Assembly: GCF_002234675.1 (NCBI RefSeq)
Contig: NC_019871.2
Coordinates: forward strand, 22,291,466 to 22,355,465
Direction of reading: 5' to 3'
Length of the DNA: 64,000 nt
Source of the DNA: Oryzias latipes
Taxonomy: Eukaryota; Chordata; Actinopteri; Beloniformes; Adrianichthyidae
The notes below the pieces were generated by a model. The model saw nothing but the letters and a program-made list of their open reading frames with translations. It made no database searches and had not been told where the DNA came from. Positions 36,601 to 46,706 of the stretch are shown one piece after another; positions within the stretch are counted from its first letter, which is position 1, and each line of letters begins with the position of its first letter. Made by a program: the position numbers and the translations under genes.

Positions 36601-39600
36601 TAGTGTTCGTACGTTTTATTTCCCAGCGCAAACACCTGGAGAATAAAGGACAACATGAAGCAACACTGGTAGCTAATGTCCACACCAGGACACGTTGATG
36701 GTGATCATGATGATGATGACTCTGCCTTCCGTTTCATCTCAGCACTGTGATAAAACAGGGAAAGGAGGAGGCTTAATGTTGCTCCAGAGCTTAATTAGTG
36801 TGTTGCTGACATGGAAGATCCTATCGAACGCACAAACACAAACAGAGAGAGCCACTCTTGCAGCACACATGCAGCTTGAATGCGAACAGAAGTGACTCGT
36901 ATCTCTGCAAGATTTAGAAGTCAGAATTACTTAAAAGGCGTCTTTGCAAATGCTGCATTCCTGTTGTTACAACTGTGTCTTTCACCTTAACACAAACTTA
37001 GACCGACCATTTTCCTTCTAATCGCTACAAGAAATGACAAAAAATTATCTAAACAAAAAAGAAAAACTCAAAAGACGCCACATGTTCAGAAATATTGTAA
37101 CAAACGGGTTGCTGGAGCCTATCCCAGCTACTGTGAAGCAAAGGTGGGGGTAAAGCCCGGACAGGTAACCAGTCCATCCCAGGTCTTTACATACATTCAC
37201 AACAATTTAGAGAGACCGATTAACCTATAAAGCACATTTTTGGATTGTGGGAGGAAACCTGAGCAGCCAGAGAAAACCAACGCGTGCAGAAAGGACCCAG
37301 CTGGGATTCAAACCACAGCCTTCTGGCTGTGAAGTGAAAGTGCTCACAACTTCCTGACCCTGCAGCCCTGGCTTTTAGATGTGAAAGCTGGGTTCTAGAA
37401 CTTTAATTTTAATCTTAATATTCTGGTATTACATTGTTATGGATTTGGCTCTTTTTTTTTAAGGGTTACTTTAGCCTTATGGAGGGTCTGCAGGGAGAAA
37501 CTCACAGTGTAGTTCAGTCCAGAGAGGTCTTCATCATCGTTCTCCTGCAGCCAGTCATAGAAGTCCTGGGCGTTATCCGTCGGGTCGCCTTCACCGTAAG
37601 TGGCCATACAAAAAATAGCCAGTGAGTTCTTGATCTCAGACATACGGGCCAGTTCCCCCTGCAACCAAAACCGTCGTTTTAACCACGTTCATGTCTGCAA
37701 CCTTCCGTTTTCAATAAAAAGAGGCTCCATGCACTAGGAATGCAGAACTCCTCTGACAGTTCGCGCTGTGACAGACCGATTCTCCTTCTGCAGAAGTCTA
37801 GCAAAAAGTCTCATCTCCTGTGTGCTTCTTCACTTTATTGAGGAAAAAGTAAGAACCCTGACAGTACTACTTTACAACATGAAAGTGTTAGACATGGGCC
37901 CACTGGTCCACATTACCATGGTGTACTCCTCTGGATCAGCAGCCATTCCTTTCATGCCATAGCGCTGAGCATCTTTGGACAGCCTGTTGGCAAATTCCTC
38001 TGCTGTTCCCGTCTGGGAGCCGTAGAACACGATGATGTTCTTCCCCTGTCCACAAACATAAAGAACCTTCTTTACACTGTCCTGCTAAAGCACACGGCTA
38101 CAGGCCAGACCACAGCTAACTTTTCCTGTACTTTTGCAAGTAAAAAAAAAATTAAAAAAAATACTGAAAATAGAGCCTAAAGGCGTTTATTTAAACTACC
38201 TGAAGAGAGTCAGGACTGGAACAGAAGTAATAAAATAATCTAGAAAATGTTTCTGAGATTCAGAGCTTTCTATCCAGTCTGCTGTAGCCAACAGGAAAAG
38301 GACATTTAGTGCTTAGGAGCTAAAAGTAGATGAAGCTGACAAACCAATTCACTTACAGTTTTCTTCATCTTCTCAATGAAACTCGTCTCTCGTTGTGAGA
38401 CTTGTCTGTATGGGGAAAAAACAAAATAAAAAACAAAAAGCGTCTGTAAACATGCAGCTGAACGTTCCACATCAGTAATTATTTAAAAAAAAAAAAACAC
38501 GTGGCACACAAATAAAGAAATATATACATTTGCAAAGTAGCTCTGACACAAGAAGGCCTTCATAAACGCTTCCTAGTCATGTATTCCAACAAAAAGAGGC
38601 AATACAATGCGCATTAAAAGGGAAGAAAAAAATGTATTTCTCCTCCTTGTAATCAACAAAGCCATTTTCTCCCCTCTCATAATGTACAAGACCAAAAACA
38701 CAAGCTAACTAACACCAACAAATGTGGATTTCTTAGGTTAAACACATAGTATATTTATACATTAAAAAGAAACGTTTCCATTTGTGTTTTTGGAATAGAT
38801 GTATTACCTTATTTCACAAATATATTTATGGATTTATCTTCCTTGATTTGTGGTTGAAGATCATTCCATAACCTGATGCCCTGTATTGAAACACAGCTCT
38901 CCTTAACTTTAGTTCTAAAGTAAGGTTTATTAAAAATTGATTGTACTCTTTTTTTTTTTTTCAAATTCAATTGGTATTTTATGAAAGGTAAACATTTATG
39001 ATGAACATTCTACATTTATTTTAAAATACCATATATTTTACTGAATTGTAATATATTTACAGTAGTTTAAATAAATTAAGGAGTAGATTAGTCCCTTTAG
39101 TTACTTCCGGTGATTATTCTTATTTAATTCAGGAAACTAGAACACCTCCCCACATTTTAAACTATATTGCTTGAAAACTTCTGAACGGACAAAAACCAAT
39201 CTCTTCCTTTATTGATTATTAATCAAACTCAGCAGGCTTTAGTTCTGATGTTTGAAAGCTGGACTTAGAAGACCTTTACTCTGCAAACATCAGGGTCCAG
39301 AAAACTCGGCTTCCCTCAAGTTCATTTAGGAAAAGACGGTTCTGCTTCCGTCTCGTGATCATTGCCAGAAAGAAGATTCCAGGTCAACATTTGAGTGTCA
39401 AACAGAATGAAGAAGAAGCGGAATCAAAGCCATCATTGGTGATAAATGAAAGGCAGCAGCATCAAACGTGAAGCAAACACCTGTGTGTCTCTTAACATCA
39501 ACATAGGAGACACACACAAAAAAAACCAACATGTTAGAATTTCTGATGGACTTAAGAAAGAATAAAGCGTCAGAGAAGAGAGACAAATTTATTCATTTGA

Positions 39601-40779
39601 GCAGTGTATTTTGTTCATGTTTTCTTCTTCCATAAATGAAATCAAAATGAAACGTTAACAAGAAAAACAGAAAATAAATGCATTTATTTAAGTGGTTTCA
39701 AGCATTGAGTAGATTCCTAGGATGACACACTCTAGAAACTCCACGCTATTGTTAAAAAACAAAGTCAGGATTTGACACAAACAAAAAAAAAAGACTTAAT
39801 TTATTTTAGCATTGTGCCCATATTAACTAAAAAGAAACCAATTTTTGGCTTTAATTAAAAAGACCCACAACGCCAGTTTCAGACCAATAGAACAAAAAAC
39901 ATGAATAGAGGAAAAGTTGTAACAAGGAATAAAAGACTTTTGACAAAAGGTCACTAATGATACATTTCTTAATGTCAAAAAACTGAATAGATCTGTGCGT
40001 CTTAAACAGCTACAGCAGCCATGTTTCAATATTTTGTCCAAAAGAGTTTATTATACCTTATAAAAACATAAACGTGCAGCTCAAATAAATCCATGGAGAC
40101 ATCAGTCGATGGGTCCTGCATCCTTTTCTTTCAATACATTCATTGAAAATGGCAAATATGGACAAATGGATAGTTTGATTTTTTAGGAGTTCACAGGTAT
40201 TTGTGCTGATTTTTTGCACAGCTGATGTTTTAAAGCATCTACAGTCCTTTTTGTCGTCCCAAACAGTTTCAAACATTCAGGCCAACTCTAGTTGGTTTTA
40301 AGGCATAAGTATGCGTGTGAACACTATCTGTTTTGTGTACATGTCGACAGGTGGACATTTTTGCAACTAACAGGTGTGTTTATAACATTTGAGTGTGTGT
40401 GTGGACAGGCTCCGCCCTTTTTTTTTGTTTGTTTTTTTTTACATTTGAACCTTACCATAATGATTAACAACCAGTAAACTTGTTGCTTTATGCTGCTTCA
40501 TGGTCTTATCCCCCTTCCCCTCCTATTATCACCCCCTACCCCCCCTCTCTCTAACGTCCCTCTCTCTTCTTCCCCTCTTTCCTTTTCCGTCCGGTCCAAC
40601 ACCAAAGATTTTTAGACATGTTTGAAATTAATAAAGTTTGGCCTCAATTACAAAAGGGGTTTATTCAGACATACCTTTGGTTTGTCTGAAGATTAATAAC
40701 CCCTCTTGTTAAAGTAAAATATGTCCAACCCAAGAGGCCCTCAGCTCTCATCTGTCTGCCCAGCTGTTGGACAGGACAA

Positions 40780-40820
<41 letters not shown>

Positions 40821-42779
40821 ATTCAGGCCAACTCCCCCCGTATTACTGCAAATTATTGGGTTGAGAGAAAACAATGATCTTTTGATTTTACGATGGTGTT
40901 TAAAGTCAAACAGAAATTCCATGTTTTTCTTACTAAACACATTTAACGTCCCTATCCCATTTAAATCCACTAAAACAAGTAACCATGATGACAAGAGCTC
41001 CGACTGCTGCAAGCAAAAACCACCGACAAGTCACTTACATTTAAACTTCAACTTCAGTAGTACAACCAGTTCCATGCAATCCCACATAAGCAGCTCTTAA
41101 AAAAAAGGGTTTTGTTGCCCTGGAGACACTTTACTAACCTCTCAGCAGCATCTCTCCTGTCCTCTGGCAGCGAGAAGACGCAGCCCATGACATGCAGCCC
41201 TGTAGCTCACAGCTTCCAGCGGCACTGTTGGCTAGGCCCGGCCTGAAGCCTTCACGCTCAAAATCAAAACCAGCCTCTCCGCAACCATAGCATGGAAAAG
41301 TAATTACAGTCCAGAGCTGCGAGTGGAGAGTCCCCAGATTTGAGAGCGTTCTGCGCCTCGGCGGCTCAGATGCAGAGGAAACTGTGTCCTTTTCCTGTTC
41401 TGCTCCCTAAAAGCTGCAGCATCGGCTCTCCGCACAGATCCCTGCCAGCCCCGTCACTGTCACTGAACACAATGGTGGGAAACTGACCTTCCCATGAAAC
41501 AAAGTTGAGCTGCGAGCCCTGCCCGTTACTCACACAAACACACTGAAATGATCAGGAGCTGTACATGCAGTCCTCGGCTCCGCCCCCTTTTCCGCCGGGC
41601 TACCAAAGGTGCTAAAAACAAAAAAAAGTCTCCAGGATCCATCCTGAGGCTTTAGAGGACCGACAGGGAAAAGCAATGTTTGTTTTTTTTTGCTTTTCCT
41701 CCCCTTTTCACCCTAAAGTATCCCCTGCCCCCACCTCAATGGAGGATAGAGGGGAATGTCATTGCCATGGTAACCTCATTTGTCATAAAAGGATTGCATC
41801 TGTGACACGGCCCAATGGCAGACAGGCTTAGTCCAAACACAAAAAGAAACAGGAAGGAAAAAGAAAAGGAGTCGCAATAAAAGAAATGTTTCACTTTACA
41901 CTTTTAAGAGAAAATAAAACCCAGACGCACTCTGGTATGGAATCCAGGAACCTTTAAACAGAAACAAAAAGCAAAAGGAAACATATGGAAAACCCCCCCC
42001 CCCCCCCCCCCCTTATACAGTTAGGTAATCATGTAATCATGGCCCCTTTAAGAGGAGGGGGAGCAGCTCGCCACTTTGATTGCTCTCTTCCTGCATCCCT
42101 TCTCTTTCCAGGAAAACCCATACTGCAGGGAACACTGTGGCAGATAGCTACCCCCCCCCCCCCCCCCCCCCCCCAGCCCCTACACAAAAAGTTACGTCAA
42201 AGCAGAACCTAGGATGAGAACAAAACAGCCATTTTTTCCCCCTGTAAGTGGACCTGATGAATACAACAGGGTCACAGGAAGAGGTTAGGAGATACTGAAG
42301 GCTGCTGCTGGTGAAACATTTACTGGAGTCTTAAGCTGTGCACTCTCACACACTTCTTGTTTCAAGGGCTTTACACTTCCACACAGAAGACAACAGCTTC
42401 CATTCCCACTCACAAGCCCTGATCCAGAAGTGAGGCAGCTGGAATTTAAAGACAAAAAGGTAGCAGCCGATTCTCAGCTGCTTCACTTCTGGAGTCTGTG
42501 GCTGGAACCCACAACACAACCAAAAGACACACAACACCACAACATCAAAAGAAACAGCTAACATGTAGTTAAAAACCACAAACAAAAGGCAGATTCCAGG
42601 AGAAAAAAAAAAACTCACGGTGTGTCGATCTTTTTAAACTCTGGGATGGGCTCTGGCTTCTTACGGGACATGAAATAATAAACGACAAGGCCAATGATGA
42701 GGGAAAAGAGGAAGAGGTCCAGGTTGCTGAAGAGCGGCTCTTCATCCCCAACGGGCTCGGTGTGGGTCTCTGGCTCCAT
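30621..42779 (-). CDS. por: por, NADPH-cytochrome P450 reductase (670 aa, 15 coding exons)
   Basis: ER-anchored diflavin enzyme that passes NADPH electrons through FAD and FMN to microsomal P450s and other haem acceptors. Exons: 42619-42779, 38357-38405, 37917-38045, 37506-37658, 36511-36635, 34524-34613, 34281-34379, 33853-33969, 33649-33767, 33124-33305, 32875-33024, 32537-32798, 31934-32079, 31556-31641, 30621-30765; sum 2013 nt, phases consistent. N-terminal anchor about 20-37 then RKK; FMN site [11 protein letters not shown] from about 78, [12 protein letters not shown] and LGLGDDD; FAD site RYYSIASSS (about 449-457) and GVATNW; NADPH site GPGTGIAP from about 524; CGDARNM (about 622) and C-terminal DVWS with the flavin-stacking Trp 669. 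All catalytic residues are present and the length matches the family (677-680 in human). The coding first exon has only 2 nt of 5' UTR, so a non-coding exon lies upstream. Confidence 0.97.
34881..36103 (+). mobile_element. 5'-truncated RTE/Rex3-like LINE with decayed reverse transcriptase
   Basis: Inserted in por intron 6 against the gene's direction. Reverse transcriptase motifs are readable: [14 protein letters not shown] (motif A), [10 protein letters not shown] (motif B), [10 protein letters not shown] (FADD catalytic box) and [14 protein letters not shown]. The frame is open from about 34943 to 35932 except for one TAG at 35168; after about 35800 a deletion of roughly 50 codons and a frameshift break the C-terminal part. 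It ends in a (GATG)n tail (36083-36103), typical of Rex3/RTE. The 10-bp duplication AATTATTGCC flanks it at 34871-34880 and 36104-36113. The element is not functional. Clade assignment is by motif and tail only. Confidence 0.85.
37095..37365 (-). mobile_element. tRNA-derived SINE fragment (GATG-tail family) in a por intron
   Basis: On the minus strand it begins with a tRNA-like segment (B-box-like GGTTTGAATCC near 37310) and contains conserved body blocks such as GGTTAATCGGTCTCTC and GGGATAGGCTCCAGC. Same family as 13605-14112 and 45837-46165. Confidence 0.7.
40289..40816 (+). mobile_element. 5'-truncated poly(A)-tailed retroposon (LINE-like) in por intron
   Basis: A pyrimidine-rich 3' UTR-like segment leads to AATAAA at about 40631-40636, then about 130 bp of further sequence, then a poly(A) run from about 40782. 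The 18-bp duplication AAACATTCAGGCCAACTC flanks it at 40271-40288 and 40817-40834. No coding sequence remains. The 3' UTR style resembles teleost L1-type elements; that identity is inference. Confidence 0.75.
41139..41188 (-). CDS. por: Candidate alternative first coding exon of por (N-myristoylation type)
   Basis: Reads ATGGGC... as [16 protein letters not shown] plus two bases (AG), then a donor GTTAGT. Those two bases plus the first base of the exon at 38357-38405 make AGA, so it joins the POR frame exactly and would bypass the exon encoding the ER anchor. The predicted isoform is 633 aa with the full FMN, FAD and NADPH domains. Start context is good (G at -3, G at +4). A weak ATG starts 5 nt upstream out of frame, with other upstream ATGs further 5'. 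MGCxxS is the classic N-myristoylation plus palmitoylation signature (as in Src-family kinases). Expression is not proven by sequence. Confidence 0.45.
41500..41620 (-). promoter_or_regulatory. por: Candidate internal por promoter with GC box
   Basis: Upstream (minus sense) of the candidate exon at 41139-41188. Contains GC-box sequence CTCCGCCCCC near 41579-41588 and a second CpG-bearing TTCCGCCGGG just beyond. The 300 bp between it and the ATG is more CpG-rich than the surrounding intron. Inferred only. Confidence 0.35.
41990..42180. repeat. Two poly(C) tracts
   Basis: C runs of roughly 18-23 bases at about 41994-42012 and 42152-42174 inside a por intron. Possibly length-unstable and prone to sequencing error. 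Confidence 0.85.
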
Positions 42780-43066
42780 CTCTGCAACAAAAGTTCAGTT
42801 TTAGACGCCAAAACTAGTTCTGGGGAGGCAGATATACGCTGGCAGCGTATCACATGTTTTGAGGCTTTTGTGCACTCATTCATGGACAACGCAACAACAA
42901 TGAAGGTTTTTTGATGCAGCAGGAATTTCTTCTTGTTGGTGCGTGACACCAGCTCTGTTCATACTGAACTCCACCACAGGACACCGTGTTCTGGGATGTC
43001 AGGTTTCAGAAAATTCATCAATTCAGGTTTGTGCTAATCCTAATCCTTTGGCTTAATCTCAAGTAA

Positions 43067-43272
43067 CCCTTGTGCTATCCTAGGCACTTTACCATTGGGA
43101 GTTGGGTCATCTAGACCCACTAGACAGTGCTCTGAACCTTTTTTCTTCAATGATTTGTGATCTTCACTGGTGTCCATGGATTACATGAAATCTTTCCCAC
43201 CTTTATCCACCTTTGTCATGGTAGGGAGAACACGTCAATGTGAGGGTGGGGTCATCTAAGATAGCACAAGGG
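43067..43272 (-). mobile_element. piggyBac-like MITE, copy 3 (por intron 1)
   Basis: About 206 bp, inverted relative to 6803-7003 and 9344-9548 and nearly identical to them. Ends CCCTTGTGCTATC / GATAGCACAAGGG. Flanks are GTAA and CTAG, degenerate versions of TTAA. Confidence 0.75.
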
Positions 43273-44899
43273 CTAGAGAGCATGACATGGCAGCTTTAGC
43301 TAACCAAACTTACTCATAGCAGACAGATGATTTACTGTCGAACTCCTTGAACCGTTGGATGCCTCATTGAGTGGGGAAAAAAAAAAGAGGAAGCCTCACA
43401 GGCTTCTTGTGTAAGAATTTCTTATGAAAACCAGTTTTATGCTCAATACGTAAAAAAAAAACCACATCAGATTTAATCCCAAAATAAAACTAATGACGAC
43501 ACCAGCTCCCTTTTTCTCAATTTACTACCACATGATTAGTTTCCTGTACAAAATTGTAGATAAGGACTGTTGTAATGAAGAGGCCCGTCTCATTTCACAT
43601 ATGCAAAAGACTTGTCAGCACTTGCTCTGTTCATACTGTAAAGCAGTTGACAATTCAAAGTCCAACATCTATTAATGTTCGGCCTCTTCTGATCAGTATC
43701 AGGATTAAGCTTGATTGCTAAAACTCTAAAGAACACATTTTAAATGGACATTGATTTGTTTTAGTTGGTTGAATGTTTTTATTTTGAGTTTTAGAAAGTT
43801 TTTAAAAGAATATGTCTTTTAGTGCACGGGTGTATTATCAAGCATTACAGATTTTAGCTAATCTCTTGTCTTTTTAATCCGTTATTAGCTGGGCCTCAAT
43901 AATTGGAATGTTTTTTCACCTTTTTTGCTTATCCCAATTTAGCCTTCAGTAATAGTTTAAAAATCTAGTTATAGTGTAGCAAAAGTGTACAAATAGAAAT
44001 GTTATCAGGAAATCAGCAGAGGTTATGATATTTAACAATATTTTGCCACAGAATATTAAGGAAATGACCAGACAAAAACTTAAAAATAATCTCCAACAGT
44101 CATTTTCTTCATATAAACAAAAACAGGTGATAAACTAAGCAGGTGAAATCCCATCAGGATTAATTAGCAAAATAAAGAAAACAACCTCTGGAGATCACAC
44201 AGCTCTGCAGGCCTGAAATGAACTGTGTGGGAAAACTTGACCACCAGGAAAATAAAAAGTTATAACACATTAATAGTTGTAGTTGGCGTTTAGGAACACA
44301 AACTCAGCGTCTTAGCGCAAAGGTGAGCGCGAGACCACAGCTCCACATCATCATGACAATCCAGAAGCATCCGTTGGGATCATGACTGAACCCTAACACA
44401 CCAGCGACAGCTCAGGTCACAGCCGTGAAGCTGCAACTCGAATGTTGCAGTGACAGCCACGAGTAAAATGATGTCACAAACTCCCACGTAAACTCAGCTC
44501 CAATATCCATTCATCTCCCAAAATATATTATTATTCACTTGAAGGGAGTTAGCTAGAACGGGCTACGGCTACATCCTGAAACAAGTGGAAAAAATGTACT
44601 CAGAAGGCGAATATAGACACATAATTTCTACAACTACAACACGTTTAACACTGTATTAATTCAAGGGTTAAACGTGAGAAATGAGAAATAACTTTGCATG
44701 ATGTAAGTAGTTTGCGTAACACAAGAGAGAGCCAAACAAATCTTTCATTAGAAAAGCTCATCATGTTTCACGGGGATGGTGGTGCGTTCCGTCGGGTCGT
44801 TGTGAGAGTCTGATGACGCTGCAGCACAACCCCACAAACTGCCAAAACTGACACTTGGTTTTAAAATAGTCTAAAAGTGAAGTTAAGAGTAAGTCTTAC

Positions 44900-44985
44900 C
44901 TGCACTTCTCCTCGTTTTCCAGACTCAGACTGCGCTCAATGCGGAAGGAAACTTTACGCCATGAAGGACCAAACCAACTCCACTC
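44900..44985 (-). other. por: Probable non-coding exon 1 of por
   Basis: A strong donor (CAG then GTAAGA) ends this exon at 44900. It would splice to the acceptor just before the por ATG exon (exon start 42781). If transcription starts above 44962, the exon holds a three-codon upstream frame ATGGCGTAA at 44954-44962. The 5' limit is a guess. Confidence 0.5.
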
Positions 44986-45070
44986 AGTCAGCGGGGGGAG
45001 GAGCCCAAGCGATTGGATAACCAAATAGACTCACTGAAGTCACGTAAGCGGTTTTTGAGAAGTTAGGACT
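44986..45070 (-). promoter_or_regulatory. por: por promoter region
   Basis: Contains a G-rich GC-box-like stretch at about 44990-45000 and an inverted CCAAT (GATTGG) at about 45011. TATA-less. Inferred from position upstream of the probable exon 1. Confidence 0.4.
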
Positions 45071-46348
45071 TGACTTCAAGCAAATGTAATCAAGGTTATA
45101 ACGCTAACTTCCTTGTAAACATGGCTTCTTAATATTAAACTCGATCTTCTTTTTTCCCCACATGGACCGGTCCGCCGTATCTCTGAGGACTTGAACTCAC
45201 GTTATTGAACAACCGTCAAGGTGCAGCAGGCAAAGGGTCATGGTTATGTAACAAAGCTAGAAAAGCAGATTCATCAAATGTGCCTTGCTCAAGTTACACA
45301 GCGTTTATGCTCTCAGTGACAACGACACGTGGATGAGAGCCTGAAGGCCAGAAAACGCCAGGATTCAAAGAATTTTATACAGCAAAAACTATGTTTTTAT
45401 GATTTATAGTACACTAAAATAGGAATAATTGGGGAGAAAATAGTAGCCTACAATACCTAGCTGCTCTTTAAGTCTATTTAAAAAAGACTAAATCTTTGAA
45501 AAATCATCACCCAAAAATATGATTAGATTTTTTCTGTCTCTAATTCTTAAAAAGCATGAATTGAATTTGTTTAATCAAAGTGTTGGAAATGAACCGGTAA
45601 ATGTTTTTCAGCACTACTGTAACTATATCTACTATCATTTTCATTAAATCGATACGCTTAGGATACTTTGAAACACTTTTGTCGTTTTTTATATTAGTAT
45701 GTCCAAAACATACTCGCATATTTCTGCTTCCATGTTTTTTTTTTATTTAGTTCCTTTTTCTACAGTTAGTACAGGGCTCTGTAAAGTAAAACTCACACAA
45801 GATACTTTTTCCTGTCAGAAAGCACAAAAATGTGAGATCACATTATCCACCCATCCATTTTCTTAACCTGGGGTCACAGGGTTGCCGGTACCTGTCCCGG
45901 CTGTTGCCGGGCGAAGGCGGGTTACACCCTAGACAAGTCACTAGTCTGTTGCAGAGCACACAATCACACCCACACACACTCATACATGCACACCTAGGAA
46001 CATTTAGAGTTACCTATCAACCTATGAAGCATGTTTTTGGACTCCCTGGAGTGCCTGGAGAAACCCACGCATGCAGGGGAAGAACACACAAACTCCACAC
46101 AGAAAGGTCCCAGCCGGGATTCAAACCAGGGCCTTCTCGCTGTGAGGCGAGAGCGCCAACTTACATTATTTTTAAAAAAAAATAACCACTGTTGTAATCT
46201 GAATTAATAACAAAACACTTCATTTTAGTTTGTCATTTGTTTTTTTTTAATTCAAAATGAAATTCTTGCTATCATAAACGTACAAAAATTCTGTAATCAC
46301 TCAGTAAAGTCAACAAAAAAGTATTTATTATCAAACAGGTGAAGCAGC
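45071..46348. other. Intergenic region between por (5') and tmem120a (3')
   Basis: About 1.3 kb without a supportable gene. It holds a GATG-tail SINE at 45837-46165 and A/T-rich unique DNA. Confidence 0.6.
45837..46165 (-). mobile_element. tRNA-derived SINE, nearly full length
   Basis: Plus-strand left end CCACCCATCCATTTTC is the reversed tail. The right end contains the reversed tRNA B-box (GGATTCAAACC near 46115) and reversed A-box region. Body blocks match 13605-14112 and 37095-37365. Confidence 0.75.
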
Positions 46349-46706
46349 TTTATTTGTGCAGAACTGTCACAGAGGCATTTTAAAGTGGATTACGTTTTTT
46401 TTGCAGCATTGAAGAACATTACAAGACATTAGACATATTAGACATAATTAACAGTGGAAATAATTTCCCCTAAGCACTGAGGCCCCACATGTATGTTTTA
46501 AAGATCAAAGCTAAACTTTTTTATGATTTGTTATACTTTAAAAAATCATCTCTCTGTATATTAATCAATTGTAAAAAGGCTACTCTTAAAGGTAATCTCA
46601 GATGAATCTAGAATTATAGGCTACTATATGTTAAACATAATAACAAAGAACTTGACTCTAGGTTTTTTAACATGAACTGTTAGGAGAGCATAGATGAGAA
46701 TTTTTA
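46349..46706 (-). terminator. tmem120a: tmem120a 3' UTR and poly(A) signal
   Basis: Minus-strand AATAAA at 46349-46354, with a second at 46324-46329, about 355-380 nt beyond the stop codon (46707-46709). Confidence 0.65.

Noticed and set aside
41183..41193. The other ATG (41191-41193) as start of the alternative por exon
   Set aside because: Weak context, and its frame hits a stop shortly after joining the next por exon.
45832..46185. 117-codon plus-strand open frame
   Set aside because: Entirely within a reversed tRNA-derived SINE; Cys/His content has no known fold.
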